From assembly GCA_963819885.1 (NCBI GenBank), contig CAWFXV010000004.1:43588-107587 (forward strand): a DNA stretch of 64,000 nucleotides. Direction: 5' to 3'. This DNA comes from JACVRX01 sp963819885 (GTDB lineage: Bacteria > Actinomycetota > Actinomycetes > Jiangellales > Jiangellaceae). Below, one piece after another: positions 32,977-41,465 of the stretch; position 1 is the stretch's first letter, and the number at the start of each line of letters is the position of its first letter. A model generated the notes under the pieces. That model saw only the letters and a list, made by a program, of their open reading frames with translations, was not told where the DNA came from and searched no databases. Position numbers and translations under genes: made by a program.

Positions 32977-34061
32977 GAGGCCACCTCACGCAGCCTGTGC
33001 GCGACGTCCTCGGGGAGGACGTCAGTGACGAAGGCACCCATGCCCGATTCCGAGCCGGCCAGGTACTTCAGCTTGTCCACCGCACGCCGGATCGAGAAGA
33101 CCTGCAGGTGCAGATAGGCGAGGTCGCGGTCGATGCGCACCGGTGCCTGGTGCCAGGCTGCGATGTAGGGGAGCGGCACGTCGAACAGCGCGTCCAGCCG
33201 GCGCAACACGTCGAGGTAGATCCTGGCGAAGTCGTCGCGTTCGTCGTCGGAGAGTGCCGGCAGGTCGGCGACGTGCCGCCGAGGGTAGAGGTGGACCTCG
33301 ACCGGCCACCGGGCGGCCGCCGGGACGAAGGCCGTCCAGTGCTCGGACTCGCCCACAATCCGCACCTCGGCGCGGCGTTCCTCGGCGAGCACGTCGGCGA
33401 ACAGGTTCCGCCAGGTTCGCTCCCGATGGCTGCGCGCAGTGTCGAGCATCCGCCGGGTACGCGGCGTGACGAACGGGTAGGCGTAGATCTGCCCATGCGG
33501 GTGAGGCAGCGTGACCCCGATCTCCCGGCCGCGGTTCTCGAAGCAGAAGACCTGTTCGACGTGTGGGAGGCGGGACAACTCCGATGTCCGGTCGACCCAC
33601 GCCTCGATCACCAGCCGTACCCGTTCCGGCGAGAGCTGACCGAACGACGATTCGTGGTCGCTGGTGAAACACACGACCTCACAGCGGCCGCGTCCAGGTT
33701 CGCGGCGGAACAGGAACCCGCCCGAGTCCACGGTTTCGGGGACCTCGGAGACCGACTGGGCGAACGAGGGGAAGCGGTTCTCGAAGACCACGACGTCGTA
33801 GTCCGGCGACGGGATCTCCGTCGAGCGCCCCGTAGTCGACGGGCACAGCGGGCACTCGTGAGTCGGGGGCAGGTGCGTGCGGCCCTGTCGATGGGACGCG
33901 ATACCCACCCACTCGTCCAGCACGGCGTCGTAACGGACCTCCGACGCGGTTGCCGTCGGCGGCAGTGTCCGAAGATCATGCAGCACCCGGACGGCGTCGT
34001 CGGCCTGGTCGAAGTAGATGATCTCCCGGCCGTCGGCGAGCCGGGCCGAGGTTCGCTTCAC
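32973..34061 (-). CDS. galT: Galactose-1-phosphate uridylyltransferase
   Basis: This 362-residue HIT-superfamily enzyme has the catalytic nucleophile motif HPHGQ in TLPHPHGQIYAYP. ECPLCPS may bind zinc, NRFPSF is the UDP-binding segment, and EVHLYPRRHVADLP and HLQVF are further signatures. GTG 34061 is taken because it begins just before the conserved start (RTSARLADGREIIYF); the frame remains open far upstream without similarity. It is divergent from the CNNM gene with 94 bp between starts. Confidence 0.94.
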   Translation of the reverse strand: MKRTSARLADGREIIYFDQADDAVRVLHDLRTLPPTATASEVRYDAVLDEWVGIASHRQGRTHLPPTHECPLCPSTTGRSTEIPSPDYDVVVFENRFPSFAQSVSEVPETVDSGGFLFRREPGRGRCEVVCFTSDHESSFGQLSPERVRLVIEAWVDRTSELSRLPHVEQVFCFENRGREIGVTLPHPHGQIYAYPFVTPRTRRMLDTARSHRERTWRNLFADVLAEERRAEVRIVGESEHWTAFVPAAARWPVEVHLYPRRHVADLPALSDDERDDFARIYLDVLRRLDALFDVPLPYIAAWHQAPVRIDRDLAYLHLQVFSIRRAVDKLKYLAGSESGMGAFVTDVLPEDVAHRLREVAS

Positions 34062-34155
34062 GACCGGGACGCTACCGTGCGGCCGGTCGTTAGATTGTCT
34101 GCGTGAACCGACCCTGCCATAGCGCTCCTCCAGATCCGCGCGGGTGCACACGACG

Positions 34156-35484
34156 ATGAGCGAGACGCTGGCGAACGTCGGGCTGGTCCTGCTGTTCATC
34201 CTCATCGGCGGCGTCTTCGCGGCGGCGGAGATCGCCCTGGTCTCGTTGCGAGAGAGCCAGCTCAACCAGATCGCCCAGCGTGGCCGACGCGGCGAGCGCG
34301 TCGCGCGGCTGGCCCAGAACCCCAACCGCTTCCTTGCGGCCGTCCAGATCGGTGTCACCGCGGCAGGGTTCTTCTCCGCGGCGTTCGGCGCCACCACGTT
34401 GGCCGACGACGTCACCCCGACGCTTGTCGGCTGGGGCATGTCGGCGGATCTAGCCGAACCCCTCGCCCTGGTCGTCATCACGTTGGCGATCGTCTATCTG
34501 TCTCTTGTCCTGGGGGAGCTGGCGCCGAAGCGGTTGGCGTTGCAGCGTGCGGAGAGCGTCGCGACAATGGCCGCGCCACCCCTGGACCGGTTTGCCAGCT
34601 TGATGCGGCCGGTCATCTGGCTGCTCTCCCGGTCGACCAACGTGGTCGTCCGGCTGCTCGGCGGGGATCCCGGAATTGGTCGGGCGGAGATCACCGAGGA
34701 GGAGTTGCGCGACCTGTTGTCCGGGCATGAGGCCCTCAGCGAGGAAGAGCGAAGGATCGTCGAGGACGTGTTCGCCGCCGCCGACCGTCAGGTGCGCGAG
34801 GTGATGCGCCCGCGAACCGAGGTCGACTTCCTCGATTCCGCCCTACCGGTCTATCAGGCGGTCAAGATGGCCACCGACCTGCCACATTCGCGTTACCCGG
34901 TCGTGCGTGGATCGTCCGACGACGTCGTCGGCTTCGTCCACGTGCGCGACCTGTTCGCTCCTGAGGTTGCCAACCGCAGCGTCCGGGTCGGCGAGCTGGT
35001 TCGCGAGATCGTCATGTTGCCAGGAACCAAGCGTTTGCTCCCGGCCCTGTCGGAGATGCGCCGAGCGGGTGCTCACATTGCCGTCGTCGTCGACGAGTAC
35101 GGCGGGACGGCCGGCATCGTCACGCTAGAGGATCTGGTCGAGGAGCTGATCGGTGACATCCGCGACGAGTACGACGCTGCCGACGAGTTCCCGGCCGGCG
35201 CACTGGGTGGGGCGATGGACGTCGACGGCCTGCTCAACATCGAGGACTTCGCGGAGCAGACCGGAGTCGAGTTGCCCGACGGGCCCTACGAAACCGTCGC
35301 CGGTTACGTCATGGCGACACTGGGTCGCCTGCCTGGAGAGGGCGACTCGGTGCCGATCGACGGGCACCGGCTGGAGGTTCTCTCCCTTGACGGACGCCGG
35401 GCTGCCCGGCTTCGGCTCATTCCTGAGGTCTCGCAGCCAGAGCCACCTGCCGAGCCCCCGCCCTCACATTCCCCCGATTCCTAG
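34156..35484 (+). CDS. CNNM/CorC-type transporter (hemolysin-family, DUF21-CBS-CorC_HlyC)
   Basis: This 442-residue protein has three or four membrane helices of the DUF21/CNNM domain (about 1-190; GGVFAAAEIALVSLRESQL). Two CBS domains follow (about 205-335; VMRPRTEVDFL, VVVDEYGGTAGIVTLEDL), then a C-terminal CorC_HlyC domain (about 350-430) and a Pro-rich tail. Relatives handle Mg2+/Co2+ or act at the envelope; transport direction is unresolved. ATG 34156 gives the family-typical start; a GTG at 34144 adds four residues. No strong ribosome site for either. Confidence 0.88.
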   Translation: MSETLANVGLVLLFILIGGVFAAAEIALVSLRESQLNQIAQRGRRGERVARLAQNPNRFLAAVQIGVTAAGFFSAAFGATTLADDVTPTLVGWGMSADLAEPLALVVITLAIVYLSLVLGELAPKRLALQRAESVATMAAPPLDRFASLMRPVIWLLSRSTNVVVRLLGGDPGIGRAEITEEELRDLLSGHEALSEEERRIVEDVFAAADRQVREVMRPRTEVDFLDSALPVYQAVKMATDLPHSRYPVVRGSSDDVVGFVHVRDLFAPEVANRSVRVGELVREIVMLPGTKRLLPALSEMRRAGAHIAVVVDEYGGTAGIVTLEDLVEELIGDIRDEYDAADEFPAGALGGAMDVDGLLNIEDFAEQTGVELPDGPYETVAGYVMATLGRLPGEGDSVPIDGHRLEVLSLDGRRAARLRLIPEVSQPEPPAEPPPSHSPDS

Positions 35485-35493
35485 CAGTCGCCC

Positions 35494-35511
35494 TGCGGGC
35501 GGAGCCCCGCA
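35494..35511. terminator. Short hairpin between CNNM gene and trpS
   Basis: TGCGGG (35494-35499) pairs with CCCGCA (35506-35511) over a six-base loop, 10 bp after the CNNM stop and 13 bp before trpS. No T-tract is present, so it may terminate weakly or modulate read-through. Confidence 0.4.
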
Positions 35512-35523
35512 AGTGCTGCCACA

Positions 35524-36543
35524 ATGACCGCCATGACCGGCGTCAGACCACGCGTCCTCTCCGGCATGCAACCCACCGCGGACTCGCTGCACATTGGCAA
35601 CTACCTGGGTGCGCTGATCCAGTGGGTGGCGCTGCAGGAAGACCACGACGCGTTTTACTGCGTGGTCGACCTGCATGCGATCACCGCCGGCCATGATCCC
35701 GAGCTGCTCCGGCACCGAACTCGGGTCACCGCCGCGCAGTACCTGGCCGGCGGCGTTGACCCCGAACGCAGCGTCCTATTCGTGCAAAGCCATGTCCCCG
35801 AACACGCACAGCTAGCGTGGGTGCTCAGCTGCATCACTGCGTTCGGCGAAGCCGGGCGGATGACCCAGTTCAAGGAAAAGTCGGGCCGGTCGTCCGGGGG
35901 AGAAGGGCCGACGGTGGGGTTGTTCAACTACCCGATCCTGCAGGCCGCGGACATTTTGCTCTACCTCGCCGACAAGGTTCCGGTCGGTGAGGATCAACGC
36001 CAACATCTGGAGCTCACCCGCGACCTGGCCCAGCGGTTCAACTCCCGGTTTGGGAACACCTTTGTCGTGCCGGAGCCATACATCGTCAAGGCGACCGCGA
36101 AGATCTACGACCTGCAGGTGGTCGAGAAGCAAATGAGCAAGAGCCTCGGCGGCAGCGGCTGCGTGTGGATGCTGGACGAGCCGCCCGTCATAGAGAAGAA
36201 GATCCGCACAGCGGTCACCGACACCGGCCGGGAGGTCGTCGCCGATCCGGTCGGCAAGCCCGGCGTGACCAACCTCATGACGATCCTGTCCGCCTTCGGC
36301 AACCGGTCTATCGAACAGATCGAGCGCGACTTCGAGGGCCGCGGCTACGGGGACCTGAAGAAGGAGGTCGCAGCCGCCGTCTTGGACACGGTGGTGCCTT
36401 TTCAGTCCCGGGTTCGCACGCTGCTCGACGACCCGGCCGAGCTCGACTCATTGCTCGCGCGAGGAGCACAGCGGGCTCGGGAGGTTTCATCGCGTACTCT
36501 CGCCCAGGTGTATGACCGCGTCGGGTTCGTCGCCGCCCGGTGA
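35524..36543 (+). CDS. trpS: Tryptophanyl-tRNA synthetase
   Basis: This class I aminoacyl-tRNA synthetase has 339 residues. The N-terminal signature is SGMQPTADSLHIGNYLGAL, with the HIGH equivalent HIGN. VDLHAIT and NYPILQAADILLY line the tryptophan pocket, and KQMSKSLGG is the KMSKS loop. Length is typical for bacteria. Its stop overlaps the start of the 2H phosphoesterase gene (GTGA). Confidence 0.95.
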   Translation: MTAMTGVRPRVLSGMQPTADSLHIGNYLGALIQWVALQEDHDAFYCVVDLHAITAGHDPELLRHRTRVTAAQYLAGGVDPERSVLFVQSHVPEHAQLAWVLSCITAFGEAGRMTQFKEKSGRSSGGEGPTVGLFNYPILQAADILLYLADKVPVGEDQRQHLELTRDLAQRFNSRFGNTFVVPEPYIVKATAKIYDLQVVEKQMSKSLGGSGCVWMLDEPPVIEKKIRTAVTDTGREVVADPVGKPGVTNLMTILSAFGNRSIEQIERDFEGRGYGDLKKEVAAAVLDTVVPFQSRVRTLLDDPAELDSLLARGAQRAREVSSRTLAQVYDRVGFVAAR

Positions 36544-37094
36544 ACGGTCCCGGCACGACCGACGCTCGCACCATCGGTGTTGCCATCCCCGTGCCCGAAC
36601 CATTCGCCGCGGAGTTGCAGGGTTGGCGGCGCGCCTTCGGAGACCCGATGGCGCGGGCGATTCCGCCACACATCACTTTGCTCCCCCCGACCCATATCCC
36701 GGGTGGGGAGCTGCCGACCGTCGAGAAGCACCTGGCCGAGGTGTCTGCGGCCGGTGAGCCGTTTCGCGTCCGGCTCCGGGGGACAGCGACATTCCGGCCG
36801 GTGTCACCAGTGGTGTTCGTGGCCCTGACCGAGGGCATCTCGGCCTGCGAGATGTTGTCCAAGGCGGTGCGGACAGGGCCGTTGCCGGGCGAGCTCACCT
36901 ACCCGTACCACCCTCACGTCACGGTGGCCCACGATCTGCCCGACGACGTGCTGGACCGGGCGTTTGAGCAGCTTGCCGACTACGCGGCGGATTTCTCGGT
37001 GACCGTATTCAGCCTTTACGAGCACGGCGCCGACCAGGTCTGGCGGCCGCGGAGCTCGTTTCTACTCGGCGGGCTCGACTCCGCCATACGGTGA
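36540..37094 (+). CDS. 2'-5' RNA ligase-like 2H phosphoesterase
   Basis: This 184-residue protein has the two HxT/S motifs of the 2H superfamily, PPHITLLPP (about residue 44) and HPHVTVAHD (about 128). Members open 2',3'-cyclic phosphates or act as RNA ligases; the natural substrate is unknown. The GTG start overlaps the trpS stop by four bases, so expression is coupled to a tRNA synthetase, a common actinobacterial arrangement. It converges with the carboxypeptidase gene. Confidence 0.88.
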   Translation: MNGPGTTDARTIGVAIPVPEPFAAELQGWRRAFGDPMARAIPPHITLLPPTHIPGGELPTVEKHLAEVSAAGEPFRVRLRGTATFRPVSPVVFVALTEGISACEMLSKAVRTGPLPGELTYPYHPHVTVAHDLPDDVLDRAFEQLADYAADFSVTVFSLYEHGADQVWRPRSSFLLGGLDSAIR

Positions 37095-37118
37095 GCACAG
37101 CCGCGAGCACGGCGACGA

Positions 37119-38306
37119 TTAGACCAACCGGCCAGACCCATGCCGACCTCGATGTTGCGGGCTCGGAGCCGTCACGGCTGACTGTGGTCGGCTCCCGCGC
37201 GATGCTGCTGCCGAACTGGCGCTGTCGTGCGCTTGCACGGCGGCAGCCACCTCGGTCGGCGTCACGAGCTCACCGATGGACGCCACGTCTTGAGGCAATG
37301 CGAAGGCCCAGTCGAACAACGCGCTGGCAGCAGGCTCCGCGCGATCCTCCGCGCCGAGAACGACTGCCACCAGCTGGCCGCCGTTGCGGTTAGCGGCGGC
37401 GACAAGAGTATGTCCCGAAAGCGTCGTGAACCCGGTTTTGAGCCCGACGGCTCCGGCGTAGCTACCGAGCAGGCGGTTGTGGTTCTGGATCTGGAAGGTC
37501 GTGGCATCGAGTCCGGGGAATTCGTAAATCTGGGTCTGGGCGACTGCTGAAAGCTCCTTGTCACCGAGGACCTCACGCCCAATGAGGGCGAGGTCGTAGG
37601 CAGACGTGCGCTGCCGGGGATCGTCGAGTCCGTGCGTCGTGATCGCCGTGGTGTCGAAGGCACCGAGCCGTTCCGCCTCCTTCTCCATCAGGCTGAGGGC
37701 GCGCGATTGGCCTCCGGCGAGCTGGGCAAGCGCATTCGCGGTGTCGTTACCCGATGCGAGGAGGAGGCCGTGGATGAGTTGGTCGCGTGAATAGCGCTGG
37801 CCGGGCACGAGCCCGACCCGGCTGCCCTCGACGGTGACGTCGGCGTCGGTGACGGTGTACGTCGCGTCCACATCCACCTCGGGGAAGAGCGCGATTGCCG
37901 TCAGCAACTTGATCGTGCTCGCCGGCGGCAGTCCCACATGGGGGTTCAACGCTGCGAGGACTCGGCCCGACTCGACATCCGCCACAAGCCACGCCTTCGC
38001 TGCGACGGCGGGCGGTGGAGCGACGCCGTCAGCAACGACCGGAACTCCGCTGATTCCCAACCGTGCGCCGCCGACGACCTCGTCGAACGGGGAGCCCGGT
38101 GGCGGCGCAAGTGTGTGGATGGACTCTGGCGCTGGCGCTCCCGTCGCTTCGACGGGGCTCGGAGCCGGGGTGGCCAGTGCCGGCCCAGACGTGGCGGCGA
38201 TCGCGGCCACACAGCAGATGATGCAGGCCGCAACCCCGCGACGAGATCGAACCCCCCGATGGCGAGCACGGCCCCACTGGGGCGTCGGTCTTTGCCGATG
38301 TCGCAT
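37119..38306 (-). CDS. D-alanyl-D-alanine carboxypeptidase (PBP5-like), C-terminus probably frameshifted
   Basis: This exported serine peptidase trims peptidoglycan pentapeptides. The signal helix is at about 22-42 after a basic start. Active-site motifs are PASTIKL (SxxK), LASGNDTAN (SxN) and VGLKTGFTT (KTG). The frame ends in a Ser/Arg-rich run at 37119. In another minus-strand frame at about 37095-37145 the DNA encodes WVWPVGLIVAVLAAVLTVWR, a textbook C-terminal membrane anchor followed by basic residues, as expected for this family. A single indel near 37150-37215 would restore it. The start is ATG 38306 or ATG 38315; no clear ribosome site. Confidence 0.88.
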   Translation of the reverse strand: MRHRQRPTPQWGRARHRGVRSRRGVAACIICCVAAIAATSGPALATPAPSPVEATGAPAPESIHTLAPPPGSPFDEVVGGARLGISGVPVVADGVAPPPAVAAKAWLVADVESGRVLAALNPHVGLPPASTIKLLTAIALFPEVDVDATYTVTDADVTVEGSRVGLVPGQRYSRDQLIHGLLLASGNDTANALAQLAGGQSRALSLMEKEAERLGAFDTTAITTHGLDDPRQRTSAYDLALIGREVLGDKELSAVAQTQIYEFPGLDATTFQIQNHNRLLGSYAGAVGLKTGFTTLSGHTLVAAANRNGGQLVAVVLGAEDRAEPAASALFDWAFALPQDVASIGELVTPTEVAAAVQAHDSASSAAASRGSRPQSAVTAPSPQHRGRHGSGRLV

Positions 38307-38361
38307 TTCGGGCATGGTGCGGCCAGCGTACGGTCGGGAACTCACCGACGGGAGGCTGGGC

Positions 38362-39234
38362 GTGTGGGACCCACAGCGCTACCTGGTGTTCGGCGACGAG
38401 CGGGCTCGCCCATTCCACGACCTCATGTCTGTCGTGGGCGCGCACGAACCGCGGGAGGTTGTGGATCTCGGCTGCGGGCCGGGCAACCTGACGGCAACGC
38501 TCGCGCAGCGATGGCCGGCTGCGCGAGTCGTCGGCGTCGACTCGTCGACCGAGATGGTCGCGGCGGCTCGCCAGCTCGACGGCATCGAGGTCGTCCACGC
38601 CGACCTGCGGGAGTGGACACCTGACCGTGCCGTCGACGTGCTGGTGTCCAACGCGACGTTGCAGTGGGTGCCCGATCATCTCGGCCTGCTTCCACAACTG
38701 GTCGCGGCGGTTGCTCCGGACGGCTGGTTCGCCTTTCAGGTTCCGGGCAACTTCACCGAGGCATCGCATGTCCTGCTCTACCAGCTGGCCGACTCTTCGC
38801 AATGGCGAGACCGGATCGGCGTCGGGCACGTCCCGCGTCCGTCGTCGCGGGAGCCGGCGGAGTACCTCGCCGTGCTCGCGGAGCTCGGCCTGGCCGTTCA
38901 GGTCTGGGAGACGACGTACTTCCACGTCTTGTCCGGAGACGACGCGGTTCTCGAATGGGTGAGCGGCACGGCGCTGCGTCCGGTACTCGCGGCGCTGACC
39001 CGGGACGAGCGGGCCGAGTTCACCCGCGGATACGGAGACTTTGCTGCGGGCGGCCTACCCGCGGCGGCCTTACGGCACGGTGCTGCCCTACCGGCGGATC
39101 TTCGCTGTCGCGCACCGCAGCGTCGTGCCGAGCCCCCACGTCGTAATCCAGGGGCGTCAGGCGTCGCCCGCTATGGTCCCAGGCGTGGACGCAGCTACCC
39201 GTGCCCAGCCGAAATCCGCATTACACACGCGTGA
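38362..39234 (+). CDS. tam: Trans-aconitate 2-methyltransferase, C-terminal end frameshifted
   Basis: This is a class I SAM methyltransferase with the Tam signature: WDPQRYLVFGDERARPF at the N terminus, VVDLGCGPGNLT as motif I, VSNATLQWVPDH, and GWFAFQVPGNF. GTG 38362 has GGGAGG 6-7 bases upstream. After GYGDFAA (about 39050) the annotated frame becomes Arg/Pro-rich. The next frame reads LRAAYPRRPYGTVLPYRRIF from about 39044, which is the expected family ending. A one-base indel near 39035-39045 therefore removes the true C terminus. Active-site motifs are intact. Confidence 0.85.
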   Translation: MWDPQRYLVFGDERARPFHDLMSVVGAHEPREVVDLGCGPGNLTATLAQRWPAARVVGVDSSTEMVAAARQLDGIEVVHADLREWTPDRAVDVLVSNATLQWVPDHLGLLPQLVAAVAPDGWFAFQVPGNFTEASHVLLYQLADSSQWRDRIGVGHVPRPSSREPAEYLAVLAELGLAVQVWETTYFHVLSGDDAVLEWVSGTALRPVLAALTRDERAEFTRGYGDFAAGGLPAAALRHGAALPADLRCRAPQRRAEPPRRNPGASGVARYGPRRGRSYPCPAEIRITHA

Positions 39235-39237
39235 CGT

Positions 39238-39435
39238 TCAGTGGACGGACTTCAGCGGGTCGTAATCGACTCGGCCTTCCTCCACTCGCAACCAAGCCGA
39301 AGGGCCGTACGTAATCCTCTTCTGGCTGTCTTCGTCGTGGACAGTCAATACGGCGTTCGCATTGCCGACCTCGTAAGTCGAGTTTCCGTAATAGAACGAC
39401 TCAGTTTCGTCCGGCGTGAGCACCCTGAAATCCAT
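39238..39435 (-). CDS. Small hypothetical protein (65 residues)
   Basis: Read from ATG 39435: starts MDFRVLTPDETESFYYGN and ends acidic, with no membrane helix. Base composition is visibly more A/T-rich than its neighbours, which fits acquisition with the adjacent phage remnant. I do not recognise a family. No strong ribosome site; a further upstream ATG exists at 39480. The coding pattern looks real. Confidence 0.5.
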   Translation of the reverse strand: MDFRVLTPDETESFYYGNSTYEVGNANAVLTVHDEDSQKRITYGPSAWLRVEEGRVDYDPLKSVH

Positions 39436-39452
39436 AATCGAAGGGTAGCGAC

Positions 39453-40894
39453 ATGAGTGCCGGCCGAAGGCGGAGATCACCGCCGGGCCGCTCGACCTGT
39501 CCGCACTTCCGCGGTCGCGAGTCCGCAGAGTCGAGCAGTTCGCACGCGGTTACCTCAAGGTCACCCGCGGCACGGGCGCCCGAGGCCCGCTCCGGCTCAG
39601 GGCTTGGCAGAAAGAGATCGTCGGCCGGCTACTGCCCGGCGCGGGAGTCCGTCCACGGCAGGCGCTGCTGTCGTTGCCACGGGGGAACGGGAAGACCAGC
39701 CTCGACCGCCGTGTTGGGCGCGCACGGGCTGTACGCCGACGGCCGCCGAAGTCGTCGTCGTCGCCTCCGATGCCTGGTAGGCGCGTATCACGTTGCGGCA
39801 AATCGCCCGCATGGTGGAGCTCGAGCCCCGCCTTCTCGAGCAGACCCAGGTGTTCCAGTCGCGGCTGTATGTGCCGCACACCGACTCGACCCTGGTCATG
39901 TTGCCAAGGAGCCTGGCGCGTTGCCGGGGCTGAAACCCGAGCCTCGCCATTGTCGACGAGCTGCACGTCGTCAGCCGGCAGGTGTGGGATGCCGTCATCC
40001 TGGCGGCCCGGTAACGGGACCGGTCACTCACGCTGGCCATCTCCACCCCCGCCCCGGCCCGCGAGGGTGTGATGTGGGACCTGGTCGAGCACGGGAGACG
40101 TGCCGACGACCCGAGCTTCGTGTACGTCGAGTACGCGGCGCCGGAGGGCTGCGAGGTGGACGACGAGGACGCCTGAGCCGTGGCGAACCCGGCGCTGGGG
40201 GACTTCCTCTACGTCGATCCGTTGCGCTCGACCATGCGCACAACCAGGGAGGCTGATTTCCGCCGCTACCGGCTCGGCCAGTGGACACAGCACGCCGATG
40301 CGTGGCTGCCGCGGGAGGCCTGGCTGGCGTGCGCTGAGGCTCGCCCGATTCCGGAGGGCGCCGAGGAAGTGCTCGAGCTCGACGGCTCGTATTCGGGTGA
40401 CGCGACCGCGATCGTCGCCGTCGAGATAACCGGGGGTTCCCACTTTGTCGACGTGGTTCGGTTGTGGGAGCACCGGGGTGTGCCGGTGCCGATCGTCGAC
40501 GTCGAGGACGCGCTCTGCGAAGCTTGCAAGAAGTGGCGGGTCAAGAGCATCGTCGCGGACCCGTTCCGGTGCGCGCTCCCTGCAGCTCCTGACGGACGAG
40601 GGGCTACCGGTGGAGGAGTTCCCGCAATCACCGGCGCGGATGACACCGGCGACGCAACGGTTCGGCGAAGCGGTGCTCAACCGAGCGCTCACCCACTCCG
40701 GTGACCCGGACCTGACGCGACGCGTCGGCAACGCCGTCGTGAAGAACGACTCGCGGAGGCATCGGATCGTGAAGGAACACAAAGACTCCACCCGGAGGAT
40801 CGACCTGGCGGTCGCTGCGGTGATGGCGTTCGCGGCGGCGTCGACGGTGGAGCAGGCACCGCAACTGTGGGTTTTCGACGACTCCGGCGCTTAG
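39453..40894 (+). pseudogene. Phage large terminase subunit (TerL) fossil with stops and frameshifts
   Basis: Fragments in shifting frames reassemble a tailed-phage DNA-packaging ATPase. They are WQKEIVGRLLPG, the Walker A segment LSLPRGNGKTSL (about 39672-39707), ARITLRQIARMVELEPRLL, the Walker B segment LAIVDELHVV (about 39943-39972), and STPAPAREGVMWDLVEHG. A long nuclease-domain part follows from 40180 to 40580, then a frameshift into VKNDSRRHRIVKEHKDSTR ending at 40894. In-frame stops occur near 39778, 40012 and 40174, and indels near 39710, 39930 and 40570. It is too damaged to be expressed. No portal, capsid or integrase gene accompanies it. Confidence 0.88.
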
Positions 40895-41036
40895 TGCTCC
40901 GCTGTGGACCCGTTAGGCGGTTCAGAACGGGGGCGGGCCACGACCGAGGGGGCTGCAAGCGCCGGCAGACTAGGACGTCGTACCCGCTCCGCTGTCAAGG
41001 TTCCTTAGTCTCACGCCGGCTTACGTCGCTGGCGCG

Positions 41037-41223
41037 ATGGCCTTCGGCGCCCGCATCCTCGGGCCGTCAGCACTGGGTCCACTCGCGATCGCCGTCGCCG
41101 CAGGCGGCGCCATCGCCATTCGCCGGCTCGCAATCGGCGGCGCGGTGATCCGCAACTGCGGGCCGAGGAGATCGAGATCGGCTCGCTCAAGTGCGCGAGA
41201 TCGAGGTGGCTGGCCAGCGCTAG
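41037..41223 (+). pseudogene. Fragment of an Ala/Ile/Gly repeat membrane-type protein, frameshifted
   Basis: From ATG 41037 the frame reads a repetitive pattern (ALGPLAIAVAAGG, AIRRLAIGG). The pattern then continues only by changing frame twice (LRAEEIEIGSLK, then VREIEVAGQR and a stop at 41223). This repetitive beta-like sequence resembles small actinobacterial proteins of unknown function. Two single-base indels within 60 bp indicate decay or error. Confidence 0.5.
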
Positions 41224-41465
41224 CCTGGCTCAACCGTCCGCTGTCGGCAGCCGGTCCGCAGTCGTGGCGGTGGGACAAACCGGTGAGCCTGTGAGCGGCA
41301 TAGAGGCACAGAGACATTGAGCGCTGCGCCAACGCGCAGATCGCCCGGCCGAAGGGCCGTCACGTCCACCACGACGTCGCGAGGCGGGTGATCACCGGGG
41401 ACGTCTGCTCGAACAACCGGCAGCGCGTAGGCGACGGCCCGGACGATGAGCTTGCGGCGCCTCAC
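41220..41465 (-). CDS. Possible small protein downstream of the broken lipoprotein gene
   Basis: An 81-residue frame starts at GTG 41465, overlapping the lipoprotein stop by GTGA, which suggests operon-like coupling. The first 50 residues (RKLIVRAVAYALPVVRADVP, DVVVDVTALRPGDLRVGAAL) look protein-like; the tail is Arg-rich and less convincing. No family recognised. It overlaps the end of the pseudogene on the other strand. Confidence 0.3.
   Translation of the reverse strand: MRRRKLIVRAVAYALPVVRADVPGDHPPRDVVVDVTALRPGDLRVGAALNVSVPLCRSQAHRFVPPPRLRTGCRQRTVEPG

Noticed and set aside
37834..38361. N-terminal extension of the tam frame over the carboxypeptidase gene
   Set aside because: GTG 38362 has a GGGAGG site and matches the family N terminus; the extension is antisense to a real gene.
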